This document shows, piece after piece, positions 32,801-40,877 of a stretch of DNA of 64,000 bases (position 1 is its first letter; each line of letters begins with the position of its first letter). The stretch is taken from contig NZ_JXDL01000001.1 in NCBI RefSeq assembly GCF_001590795.1, positions 2,342,561-2,406,560 of the forward strand. The letters are read 5' to 3'. Both the position numbers and the translations under genes were made by a program. The notes below the pieces were generated by a model. It was not told the origin of the DNA. It saw nothing but the letters and a program-made list of their open reading frames with translations, and did no database searches. Source of the stretch: Bradyrhizobium sp. AT1. Lineage in GTDB: Bacteria > Pseudomonadota > Alphaproteobacteria > Rhizobiales > Xanthobacteraceae.

Positions 32801-33781
32801 ATGCCCAGGATCAGCCGACGCCAAGCGACAAGTCTGATCGCCGGCGCCCTCGCCGCTCCGCTTGGCGCGCCCGCCATCGTGAGCGCACGCTCATCGCAGA
32901 CCGTCTTCATCATCGTGCCCTATGCGCCGGGCGGCTCGATCGACAGCCTGATGCGCTCGATCGCGAAGGCGATGGCGGAAACCCTCGACCAGCCGGTCCT
33001 GGTCGACAACAAGCCCGGCGCCAACGGCATCGTCGGATCTCAGTACGTGGCGCGCGCGCCCAAGGATGGATCGGTCCTGCTCGCCGGCGGCACCGGCCCG
33101 ATCTCGCTGAACGTCCTGTTGCGCAAGGCCCTGCCTTACAAGCTCGAGGACTTCGCCTCCGTCGCCATGCTCTGCAACGGGCCGCTGTCGCTGACCGTCA
33201 ACGCGAAGACGCCGGCGGCCGACGTGAAGAGCTTCGTCACCTACGCCAAGGGCCGCGACAAGCCGCTGTTCTACGCCACGCTCGGCCCGGGCAGCGTCAC
33301 GCATCTGTTCGGCATCATGATGGGCAAGTCGATGGGATTTGCCGTCACCGAGGTCGCCTATCGCAACAATCCGGCCTCGATCATGGAGACGCTGTCGGGC
33401 GAATGCGATCTCAACTTCGCAACGCCCGCCGCCGTCATCGAGCACGCGCGCGGCGGCCAGCTTCGCATTCTCGCGGTCTCCTCGGACAAGCGCATGGCGA
33501 GCTTCCCCGACATCCCGACGCTGGCCGAATCCGGCTATCCCGAGCTGACAGCTTCGTTCTGGACCGCGCTGCACGCGCCCGCGGGCACGCCACGCGAGGC
33601 CATCGCGCGGCTGAATGCGGCGGCCAACGCCGCGATGCAGAAGCCCGAGATCGCCAAGCAACTCGAGATCGACGGCCTGATGGCCGATACCGGCGCGCCG
33701 GAGCGGCTCGACGCCCAGCTGACCAAGGACGCCGCGCTCTGGGGACCGGTGATCAAGGCGCAGAACATCGTTCTGGAATGA
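32801..33781 (+). CDS. TctC-type substrate-binding protein
   Basis: 326 residues with a perfect AGGAGG ribosome site. Signal with a twin-arginine-like SRRQATSLIAGALAAPLG. Tripartite-tricarboxylate (Bug) fold: IIVPYAPGGSIDSLMRS, PVLVDNKPGANGIVGSQYV, YATLGPGSVTHLFG and LPDIPTLAESGYPE-like motif FPDIPTLAESGYPEL. It is divergent from the catabolic operon that holds tctBA without tctC, and it shares that operon's operator type, so it is the probable binding subunit for TctAB. Confidence 0.88.
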   Translation: MPRISRRQATSLIAGALAAPLGAPAIVSARSSQTVFIIVPYAPGGSIDSLMRSIAKAMAETLDQPVLVDNKPGANGIVGSQYVARAPKDGSVLLAGGTGPISLNVLLRKALPYKLEDFASVAMLCNGPLSLTVNAKTPAADVKSFVTYAKGRDKPLFYATLGPGSVTHLFGIMMGKSMGFAVTEVAYRNNPASIMETLSGECDLNFATPAAVIEHARGGQLRILAVSSDKRMASFPDIPTLAESGYPELTASFWTALHAPAGTPREAIARLNAAANAAMQKPEIAKQLEIDGLMADTGAPERLDAQLTKDAALWGPVIKAQNIVLE

Positions 33782-33802
33782 GCGCGGCTTGCCGTGCGCG
33801 GG

Positions 33803-34477
33803 TCAGCGCGGCTTGCGCCGGCCGGCCTTGGGCGGCTCCGCGCCGGGAAGCTCGACGAGCTCGCCGCTGCGCAGCCCGTTGAAGATCATGTCGAAGAAGA
33901 TCTCCGCGATCTGCTCGGGCGTTGCGGATTTGTTGGGATTGTACCAGCGATGCATCCAGTTGAGCGAGGACAGGATCAGCCGCCCCGTCATGGGAACGTC
34001 GACCTTGCGGATTTCACCGGCATCGATGGCCTCCTGGATCAGGCCCCGCAGAAAATTCTCGAAGCGGTCGCGGCGCGTCAGCCGCTCCTTGTGCCTGCTT
34101 CGGTCGGGATCGTTCCAGAACGCAGTGGTCGAGGCGATCCAGGCCCAGCGGTAACGCCGGAAATATTCCGCCGTGGCGACCATGAAGGCGCGGATCTTCT
34201 GCGACGGCGGCCCGTCGGGGATGCGGTCTCGGACGAACAGATAGAGCTCGAGCGTCGAGCCGACGGCCACGCGGGCGTAGATCTCGTCCTTGTTGGAGAA
34301 ATGATGGTAGAGCAGCGATTTGGAGATGCCGCAGGCGAGCGCGATGTCGCGCATCGAGGTGCCCTCGAATCCCTTGCTGGCGAACAGCCGTCCGGCCTCG
34401 GCGAGGATCTGAAGCACCCGGTCCGAGGCCTCGGCCTGGTTCGCAACGCCATCCTTCATCGTCGACAATTCAGTCAT
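33803..34477 (-). CDS. TetR-family repressor of the acyl-CoA island
   Basis: 224 residues. N-terminal helix-turn-helix: RLFASKGFEGTSMRDIALACGISKSLLYHHFSNKDEIYARV (residues about 29-69; DNA-reading part GISKSLLYHHF). The C-terminal ligand domain has the YFRRYRWAWIASTTAFW segment common in FadR/PaaR-type relatives. It is convergent with tctC. Its own upstream gap holds the third operator (34548-34559). The ligand is probably an acyl-CoA of the pathway. Confidence 0.85.
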   Translation of the reverse strand: MTELSTMKDGVANQAEASDRVLQILAEAGRLFASKGFEGTSMRDIALACGISKSLLYHHFSNKDEIYARVAVGSTLELYLFVRDRIPDGPPSQKIRAFMVATAEYFRRYRWAWIASTTAFWNDPDRSRHKERLTRRDRFENFLRGLIQEAIDAGEIRKVDVPMTGRLILSSLNWMHRWYNPNKSATPEQIAEIFFDMIFNGLRSGELVELPGAEPPKAGRRKPR

Positions 34478-34547
34478 TAAGTCCGCAATTCCATCCGCCG
34501 GTTGAGCACCAACCCCAGGGCCTTTAGAATGAACCTAGATTTTCACC

Positions 34548-34559
34548 GACCGATCGGTC
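34548..34559. promoter_or_regulatory. TetR-type operator, site 3
   Basis: GACCGATCGGTC, the same 12-bp core as sites 1 and 2, lies in the divergent gap between the TetR gene (start 34477) and the SMP-30 gene (start 34588). It is 29 bp before the SMP-30 start. It can explain control of the lactonase and autoregulation of the repressor. Confidence 0.72.
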
Positions 34560-34587
34560 AAGCCCGGCGATCCCGGCGCGAACAGCC

Positions 34588-35472
34588 ATGAGCGCGGCCC
34601 GGATCACGCGCATCGGCGCGACAAAGGACCAGCTCGGCGAGAGTCCGGTGTGGGACGAACGCCGGCAGCGCCTCCATTGGATCGACGCGCTGGCCGGATT
34701 GATCCGCACGTTCGATCCCTTCACCGGCACAGTGGAGCAGTTCAGCGTGCCGGCGCCGATCGGCTCGATGGCATTGCAGCACGACAGCGGTGCGGTGCTG
34801 GCGCTCCGCCATGAATTTGCGCACTACGATTTTGACAAGCGCCTGCTGACGGCGGGCCCGTCGATAGGGCTCGATCATCCCAGGGTGCGGCTGAACGACG
34901 GCAAGGCCGATCCCTACGGGTGCTTCCTGGCAGGCACGATGCATGGCGACCGCGCTCAGGATGAGACGCCGGTCGGCGGTCTCTATCGCCTGGACGCAAC
35001 AGGCGCGCTGGAGCTGCTCGAGACGGATCTCGCCGTGAGCAACGGACCGTGCTTCAGTCCGGACGGCCGGACGTTCTATCTCGCGGACAGCGCGAGGCGC
35101 GTCATCTGGGCCTATGATTACAGGCCGAACGCCCCGCTCGCGAACAAGCGTGTCTTCGTTGGCACGGACGCGCAGGGGTCCGGCTGCGACGGCGCGACCG
35201 TCGATTCGGAAGGTTACCTTTGGTCCGTCCTCGTGCGCATCGGCAAGATCGCGCGGTTCGCGCCCGATGGGACGATCGCGGGCATGATCGACATGCCGAT
35301 CCGTCATCCCACCAGCGTGACATTCGGAGGCTCTGGTCTGGATGTTCTCTTCGTGACATCGATCTCGCGCAGCCATGCTCTCAGGGACGATCATCCCGAT
35401 GCCGGCGGCCTGTTCGCCGTCGAGGGCCTTGGCGTTCGCGGACTGCCGGCGCACAGGTTTGGCGCGGATTGA
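34588..35472 (+). CDS. SMP-30/gluconolactonase/LRE-family lactonase
   Basis: 294 residues, six-bladed propeller hydrolase. Metal-site residues are visible: E in LGESPVWDERRQ, N in VRLNDGKADPYGCF, N in AVSNGPCFSPDGRTFYLAD and D in QGSGCDGATVDSEGYLW. It opens a lactone ring with a divalent metal. No signal peptide. The ATG at 34588 has a poor ribosome site. Behind the shared TetR operator, it probably acts on a lactone of the same pathway instead of a sugar lactone. Confidence 0.82.
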   Translation: MSAARITRIGATKDQLGESPVWDERRQRLHWIDALAGLIRTFDPFTGTVEQFSVPAPIGSMALQHDSGAVLALRHEFAHYDFDKRLLTAGPSIGLDHPRVRLNDGKADPYGCFLAGTMHGDRAQDETPVGGLYRLDATGALELLETDLAVSNGPCFSPDGRTFYLADSARRVIWAYDYRPNAPLANKRVFVGTDAQGSGCDGATVDSEGYLWSVLVRIGKIARFAPDGTIAGMIDMPIRHPTSVTFGGSGLDVLFVTSISRSHALRDDHPDAGGLFAVEGLGVRGLPAHRFGAD

Positions 35473-35484
35473 CCGACCGCCGCG

Positions 35485-36402
35485 CTATTGCGCCGATCGC
35501 TTGATCTGCTTCGGCACGTTCTCCGCCATGTAGTCCAAGAAGACCCTGATCTTCTCCGGCAGATAGCTGCTCTGGAGAAACGCCGCATAGATCCCTTCGT
35601 CGAAGCTGGAATTCGTCACCCGGAAGCCCGGCAACAGACGTATCAGGCGTCCGCTCTTCACCTCCTCCGCCACGGTGTAGTCGTCGAGCAGCGCGATGCC
35701 GTGCCCGGCGGCGGCGAGATCGCTCAGCACCACGCCGTTGTTGCTGCTGAAGGATGACGGCACGACGATCTCGCGCAGCCTGTTCCTGCGCATGAACTTC
35801 CAGACTACGTCGTCGGGCCCCATCCAATAGGTCAGGCAGTTGTGGCGAGTGATGTCCTCGGGCTCGCGCAGTTTCGGCATGCGCCGGACATAGTCCGGTG
35901 AGGCCACCAGAATCCGCTCGCTCCGCAGCAGCCTTCGCTGCATCAAGCCGGGATCCTTCGGCGCCTGGATCTGGAAATCGACGTCGAACTCATCCTCCCG
36001 AAGCAGGGCGTGCCGCTCGGACAGGCGCAACTCCACCTTGAGCTCCGGATAGAGCTTCTGAAAGCCCGGGATCAGCAGCGAGAGCACCTTGATGCCGAAC
36101 AGCGTCCGCGAATGCACCCGCAGCGTTCCGCGCGGCGCGGTCTGGAGCGAGAGCGCCGCCGCTTCGGCATCCTCGATGCCGTGCAGCACCTGCTCGGTGC
36201 GCTGGAAGAAGATCTTGCCGGCGTCGGTCAATCCGAGATGGCGCGTGCTGCGGTTCAAAAGCTGCACGCCGAGCTGCGCCTCGAGCTCGCCGATATAGCG
36301 CGACACCGACGCCGGCGAGAGCCCGACGCGGCGCCCGGCGGCCGAAAAGCTGCCCTCCCGGACCGCGCTGACGAACAATTCCATGGCCTGGAGGCGATTC
36401 AT
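35485..36402 (-). CDS. LysR-family regulator
   Basis: 305 residues from the ATG at 36402; a TTG at 36423 is also in frame. The helix-turn-helix SFSAAGRRVGLSPASVSRYIGELEAQLG is the standard N-terminal reader, followed by a two-lobed effector domain (GTLRVHSRTLFGIKVL). It is divergent from the LLM-oxygenase operon with a 123-bp gap, the usual place for a LysR regulator of the neighbouring genes. It is convergent with the lactonase gene. Confidence 0.87.
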   Translation of the reverse strand: MNRLQAMELFVSAVREGSFSAAGRRVGLSPASVSRYIGELEAQLGVQLLNRSTRHLGLTDAGKIFFQRTEQVLHGIEDAEAAALSLQTAPRGTLRVHSRTLFGIKVLSLLIPGFQKLYPELKVELRLSERHALLREDEFDVDFQIQAPKDPGLMQRRLLRSERILVASPDYVRRMPKLREPEDITRHNCLTYWMGPDDVVWKFMRRNRLREIVVPSSFSSNNGVVLSDLAAAGHGIALLDDYTVAEEVKSGRLIRLLPGFRVTNSSFDEGIYAAFLQSSYLPEKIRVFLDYMAENVPKQIKRSAQ

Positions 36403-36525
36403 CGATCTTTTCAGATTCTGCAAAGGACATGCTCAGATTACGTCAATTGTTCGAAAAAGCTCAAGGCCCTAACTTCATGAGAACGCGTCGCAAGAGCGAG
36501 CGATCAAACGGGAAGGAAGCAACCG

Positions 36526-37617
36526 ATGGAGTTCGGCGTATTCATTCTGGCGCAGCAGCGCGGCTATCATCAGAGTTCGCAGCAGGTCATCAACAACGCG
36601 GTCGAGCAGACCGTCGCCGCCGAGCAGGCCGGCTTCGATACGGCCTGGTACGCCGAGCACCATTTCAACAATTACAGCCTGTGTCCGTCGCCGCTGATGA
36701 TGGTCGCCCATTGCGCCGGCCTGACCAGGCGCATCCGGCTCGGCACGGCCGTTTGCGTGCTGCCGCTGTATCATCCGGCGCGCCTGCTCGGCGAGATCGG
36801 CTTTGCCGACACGGTCTCGAACGGCCGCCTCGATCTTGGCATCGGCTCGGGATACCAGAAGTTCGAGTTCGACCGCTTTGGCGTCGAGCTCGATCATTCG
36901 CATGCGCTGTTCGCCGAATTCTACGACGTGCTCCAGGCCGGCATGCGGGAGCACATCTTCTCCTATTCGGGCGAGCACCTGAAGATGCCGCCGACCGCGA
37001 TCGCCGTGCGCACGGTGCAGAAGCCGATGCCGCCGATCTGGGTCACCTCAGGCCACGGCGAGACGCTCGGCCGCGCGATCCGCGACAACCACAATCTATT
37101 CGTCACCGCGCTGCTGAACGGCCTCGACGCCATCAAGGCGCTGCGCGAACGCCTCGAAGGCATCGCTGCCAAGGAAGGCCGCTCAATCGACGACACACAT
37201 TTCGGCTTCCTGCGCTGCGCCTATGCCAGCGACAACGACAGCGAGATCACTTCCTACCTCGACAATGCGCGCTTCCAGCGGCGCCTCTCCGAAAGCCTGA
37301 AGTTCCGCCGCGCCCAGAGCGATGACGGCTATCTGATCAAGGAAGAAGCCGGGCCGAACGACATGAGCCTGGAGACGATGCGGGCCAACCTGCCGGTCGG
37401 CAGCGTCAATCAGGTGATCGACCGCATGCTCGAGGAGATCAGCATCCTCAAACCGACCCACATCGCGCTCCAGACCCAGCTCGGCGATTTCGATCAGCGC
37501 ACGATGCTGCGCCAGATCGAATTGTGGGGCAGCAGGATCATCCCCGCGATCCGCAAGGAGCTGAAGTCGGGCCATGCCGCGCGCGGCAAGTCGGCGGGCG
37601 AGGCGGTCTCCGCATAG
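36526..37617 (+). CDS. LLM-class (luciferase-like) flavin monooxygenase
   Basis: 363 residues, TIM-barrel bacterial-luciferase family. Features: MEFGVFILAQQRG, WYAEHHFNNYSLCPSP (active-site histidines), TRRIRLGTAVCVLPLYHPARLLGEI, DLGIGSGYQKFEF and PMPPIWVTSGHGETLG. It uses FMNH2 and O2. Flavin comes from the reductase gene 32 bp downstream. It could act as a Baeyer-Villiger-type or hydroxylating enzyme. Next to a lactonase, lactone formation is an attractive guess. Confidence 0.87.
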   Translation: MEFGVFILAQQRGYHQSSQQVINNAVEQTVAAEQAGFDTAWYAEHHFNNYSLCPSPLMMVAHCAGLTRRIRLGTAVCVLPLYHPARLLGEIGFADTVSNGRLDLGIGSGYQKFEFDRFGVELDHSHALFAEFYDVLQAGMREHIFSYSGEHLKMPPTAIAVRTVQKPMPPIWVTSGHGETLGRAIRDNHNLFVTALLNGLDAIKALRERLEGIAAKEGRSIDDTHFGFLRCAYASDNDSEITSYLDNARFQRRLSESLKFRRAQSDDGYLIKEEAGPNDMSLETMRANLPVGSVNQVIDRMLEEISILKPTHIALQTQLGDFDQRTMLRQIELWGSRIIPAIRKELKSGHAARGKSAGEAVSA

Positions 37618-37649
37618 CCGTCGCACCAGCGCAAGCCCGGAGGTACGTC

Positions 37650-38201
37650 ATGGGATGTCAAATCGCTCAAATGACCGGTTTCCGCTCTGTCGAAGCCGCC
37701 GAATTCCGCCTGGCGATGCGCAATCTCGCGGGCGGCGTCGCGATCGTGGCGACGGGAGCCGGAACTGCGCGGCGTGGATTGACGGTCAGCTCCGTCACCT
37801 CGCTGTGCATGGATCCGCCCTGCCTGCTCGTCGGCGTCAACTCGAGCTCCGAAACGCATGCCGCAATTCTCGCCAGCGGCCGTTTCGGAGTGAGCCTGCT
37901 CAGCAGAGGTCAGGAAGATCTGGCGCTGCGCTTCGCCGGCGGCGCCAAGGGCATCGACCGCTTCGCAACGGCGCCATGGCAGCAAGGCGTCCTCGACGTG
38001 CCGCTGCTCGAGCCGGCGCTCGGCGTATTGGAGTGCGTGCTGCATCATCACCAATTGGTCGGCACGCACGGTCTCTTCATCGGCAGGATCGTGGCGACGC
38101 ACGGCGGGAATGGCGATCCACTCGTCAATTTCCAGGGCGAGCTGCGCGCCTTGCCGCAGGCGCCGCCGGAATCATCGCCGATAGGCAGGAGCAAACCGTG
38201 A
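37650..38201 (+). CDS. Flavin reductase of a two-component monooxygenase
   Basis: 183 residues from the ATG at 37650 (GGAGG upstream). HpaC/FMN-binding split-barrel fold: FRLAMRNLAGGVAIVATG, LTVSSVTSLCMDPPCLLVGVNSSSETH, RFGVSLLSRGQEDLALRFAG and the histidine in TATGHT-like VGTHGLFIGRIV. It reduces free flavin with NAD(P)H for the LLM oxygenase. It ends in a 4-bp overlap with the next small gene. Confidence 0.87.
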   Translation: MGCQIAQMTGFRSVEAAEFRLAMRNLAGGVAIVATGAGTARRGLTVSSVTSLCMDPPCLLVGVNSSSETHAAILASGRFGVSLLSRGQEDLALRFAGGAKGIDRFATAPWQQGVLDVPLLEPALGVLECVLHHHQLVGTHGLFIGRIVATHGGNGDPLVNFQGELRALPQAPPESSPIGRSKP

Positions 38202-38497
38202 TCATCGAATGCTTCGACGGCGGCATCGTCCGTCTCACCGAGCCGTTCGAATTCGGCAAATTCAAGCTGTTGCTGCATGCCGATGCCGGAGCTGCAATGC
38301 AGGGCTGGAAAGGGATCACGCTTCTCGACGATCGTGATGCGCTCGTCGCCATCGATCTGGTCCCCACCTTGGCCGGCCGCCCGGATGATGCAGGCTGGGA
38401 TCAGCGCTATGCGGAGATGGTGGCCAAGGCCCGCCAGCATGGCTGGATCGACACCGAGCAACAGGCGATCCGAGCTCATGTCGAGCGAGCGCCCTAG
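38198..38497 (+). CDS. Small unrecognised protein coupled to flavin reductase
   Basis: 99 residues. The GTG start overlaps the reductase stop (GTGA). The sequence is acidic and soluble: IIECFDGGIVRLTEPFEFG, GWKGITLLDDRDALVAIDLVP, and a helical tail rich in Arg/His/Gln. No known domain is recognised, and there is no signal or membrane helix. Translational coupling suggests an accessory of the two-component oxygenase or a subunit of stable complex. Codon usage matches the neighbours. Confidence 0.65.
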   Translation: MIIECFDGGIVRLTEPFEFGKFKLLLHADAGAAMQGWKGITLLDDRDALVAIDLVPTLAGRPDDAGWDQRYAEMVAKARQHGWIDTEQQAIRAHVERAP

Positions 38498-38524
38498 CGC
38501 CATCACGATGACGCCGGCAACGTC

Positions 38525-39550
38525 TCAGTCGCGCTTGAGCCCGATCGACTTGACGATGGGAGCGAGGCGAGCCAGCTCGTCCTCGACCAGACGCTGGAAC
38601 TTGTCCGGACCTGAATCGACGTCAGGCTCCAGACCTTGCGAACGATAGCTTTCCTGCAACTGCGGATCAGCCATCGCCGTACGGGTCGCGGCGGCGATCC
38701 GCTCCACGATCGCATCCGGTGTCGCTCTCGGCGCAAACAAGCCGAACCAGCCGGCATAGCCGAGGCCAGGCATGCCGGATTCGGTGACTGTCGGAATGTC
38801 CGGCGCGCCGCTCAACCGCCGATCGCTCGTCACGGCGATCAGCCGCAGCTTGCCCGCATGGTGCAGTTGCAGGATCTGGCTCGAGACCACGGCAATGACC
38901 GAGGAGATCTGCCCGCTGACGAGGTCGTTGGTCGCGGGCCCCATGCCGCGATAGGGGACGTGAACAACATCCGCTGCAAGGCCCGATTGCTGTCTGAACA
39001 TCTCGCCGACGAGATGATTGCCGGTCCCGACGCCCGGAGTGCCGTAGGAAAGCTTGCCCGGATTGGCCCTGGCAAAAGCGATCAGCTCCCGCAGGTCCTT
39101 GACCGGCAAGGACGGATGAACCGCGAATGCCAGCGTGCTGGTGATCAGCCGATAGACGGCGCGGAAATCGCGAACCCCGTCATAGGCCGGCTGCGCCGAG
39201 GATAGCGGAATCATCACCTGGGTGCTGCCATTGCCGAGCAGAAGCGAATAGCCGTCAGGCGCGCTCTGCGCCACCGCGGCGGAGCCGATCGCACCGCCCG
39301 CCCCGCCGATGTTCTCGACATAGATCGGCCCCAGCAGCGAGGCCACCCTGTCGGCCCAGGGACGGCCGATCTGATCGCCAGCGGCACCGGCGGTATAGGG
39401 AATGACCAGCCTGATGGGCCGGGCGGGGTAATCGTCAGCGGCCGCGCCGCCGGGCCAGGCAGCCAGCGCCGAGAGTCCCGCCGCCATATCGAGCAGTTTT
39501 CGCCGTGAGACGAGAGACATCTTCTGCGCACTCGAGACCATGCTGGCCAT
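38525..39550 (-). CDS. TctC-type substrate-binding protein, orphan
   Basis: 341 residues; starts at 39541 or 39520 are also possible. Signal region SRRKLLDMAAGLSALAAWPGGAAA with a twin-arginine pair. Bug-family fold: RLVIPYTAGAAGDQIGRPWAD, NIGGAGGAIGSAAVAQSAPDG, YGTPGVGTGNHLVGEMF, GAPDIPTVTESGMPGL. No TctAB genes and no operator of the TetR type lie beside it. It is convergent with the LLM operon. It may feed a distant or shared TctAB. Confidence 0.85.
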   Translation of the reverse strand: MASMVSSAQKMSLVSRRKLLDMAAGLSALAAWPGGAAADDYPARPIRLVIPYTAGAAGDQIGRPWADRVASLLGPIYVENIGGAGGAIGSAAVAQSAPDGYSLLLGNGSTQVMIPLSSAQPAYDGVRDFRAVYRLITSTLAFAVHPSLPVKDLRELIAFARANPGKLSYGTPGVGTGNHLVGEMFRQQSGLAADVVHVPYRGMGPATNDLVSGQISSVIAVVSSQILQLHHAGKLRLIAVTSDRRLSGAPDIPTVTESGMPGLGYAGWFGLFAPRATPDAIVERIAAATRTAMADPQLQESYRSQGLEPDVDSGPDKFQRLVEDELARLAPIVKSIGLKRD

Positions 39551-39713
39551 GTTACAAGAATGAGGATCTTAAGAGTTTGGTAACGATATGATCGCGGTTG
39601 AACACATTAATGCAAATCGCACGCCGCCGGTGTCTAGCCCGTAACGACCCTGCTATAAAGCGCAGCTACGGCTCGATCGATCTTCGCGAATTGTCCGGTT
39701 TCTCAGATTGCGC

Positions 39714-40850
39714 ATGAACAAGTCCAGCAACAATTTCGACATCGGCATCGAGCAGTCGTTCGACTTTCTGTCTTCGGAATATGCCGAGTTGTTCGGTCGC
39801 TCGGCCGCGACCGCATTCCAGCATCCGATCTGGCTGCACAGCCTCTACACCCGGCTTGCCGCGAATGCCGGTGCAACACCTCTGGTCGTCGTGGTTCGCC
39901 ACCGCGGGACCGCGGCGCTTGTGATGGTGCTGCCCCTGCTCCGGATCCGGCGCGGCCCGATCCGAACCGTCGAGTTCGCCGATTTGCGCGTCTCCGACTA
40001 TCTGGCGCCGGTCTGCAGCCCGGAATTGTTTTCGCAACTGCTCGACGACGCCGCGGCCTGCGCGGAGATTCAGCGACTCATCCGTCCTTTCGATCTGTTG
40101 CGCATGACCAAGCTGCCCGACGGGCGGCTTCCGGTCGAAAATCTCCTGGCTACGTCCCGACGCGTCTCGATGGACACCAATGCCTATGCCACGGTTCTCG
40201 TCGCGCCGTTCGAGCAATGGCGGGCCAGCGCGATCGACCGCTCCTATCAAAAGGAGCTCGCAAAGAAATATCGCCAGCTCCAGAAGAAGGGCGCGCTGAG
40301 CTTTTCATGCTGCAGCGACAGCGCCTCCGTGCTCGAAGCGATGGAGGTGATGAAGAAATTTCGCGGTCCGCGCTTCCAGGCACAAGGCGACGGCGACCTG
40401 CTCCAGCGCCCCGAATATTTCGGCTTTTATTCCGACGTGGCTCTTCGCGGCCTCGGCAGCTTCGTGCGTCTCTATGCCATGAAGATGGACGGCGAAGTGA
40501 TCGCCGCCGTGCTCGGGCTGTGCCATCGGGACAGCTTCCTCATCATCATGAGCGCCTTCGACATTGCCGGATACAAGAGCCAGTCTCTGGGCGCGCTGAT
40601 GTTCGAGCAGGTCGCACGGGACTGTATCGGGCGCGGAGACCAGATGCTCGATTTCACCATTGGTGACGAACCCTACAAGAAACTGTTCGGCGGACAGCCT
40701 TCGCCAATGTGGGCAGTCACGAAAGCCGGCAGCACCGCAGGCGCCATCGCCCTGTTCGCGCTGAAGCAGGCGCCCTGGCTCAAGCTGGCGGCCAAGCGGC
40801 TCTCGGATCTGCGGCTGCTGCCCGCCCGCACTCCGACGCCGACGCGCTGA
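39714..40850 (+). CDS. CelD/BcsL-family GNAT acyltransferase
   Basis: 378 residues from the ATG at 39714. Two GNAT-like halves as in the CelD/BcsL family linked to cellulose and exopolysaccharide synthesis. The second half carries GSFVRLYAMKMDGEVIAAVLGLCHRDSFLI and YKSQSLGALMFEQVARDCIGRGDQMLDFTIGDEPYKKLFG, the typical C-terminal acyl-transfer block. It probably acylates a surface glycan or its precursor. It is the first gene of a glycan locus that continues to 46846, although the next gene is on the other strand. Confidence 0.8.
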   Translation: MNKSSNNFDIGIEQSFDFLSSEYAELFGRSAATAFQHPIWLHSLYTRLAANAGATPLVVVVRHRGTAALVMVLPLLRIRRGPIRTVEFADLRVSDYLAPVCSPELFSQLLDDAAACAEIQRLIRPFDLLRMTKLPDGRLPVENLLATSRRVSMDTNAYATVLVAPFEQWRASAIDRSYQKELAKKYRQLQKKGALSFSCCSDSASVLEAMEVMKKFRGPRFQAQGDGDLLQRPEYFGFYSDVALRGLGSFVRLYAMKMDGEVIAAVLGLCHRDSFLIIMSAFDIAGYKSQSLGALMFEQVARDCIGRGDQMLDFTIGDEPYKKLFGGQPSPMWAVTKAGSTAGAIALFALKQAPWLKLAAKRLSDLRLLPARTPTPTR

Positions 40851-40877
40851 CGGACGTCAGGCAAGGAGGCACTGGGC

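Noticed and set aside
40847..40860. Palindrome CTGACGGACGTCAG at the end of the acyltransferase gene
   Set aside because: A loop of two bases and no T run make it a poor terminator; it overlaps the stop codon and may be chance.
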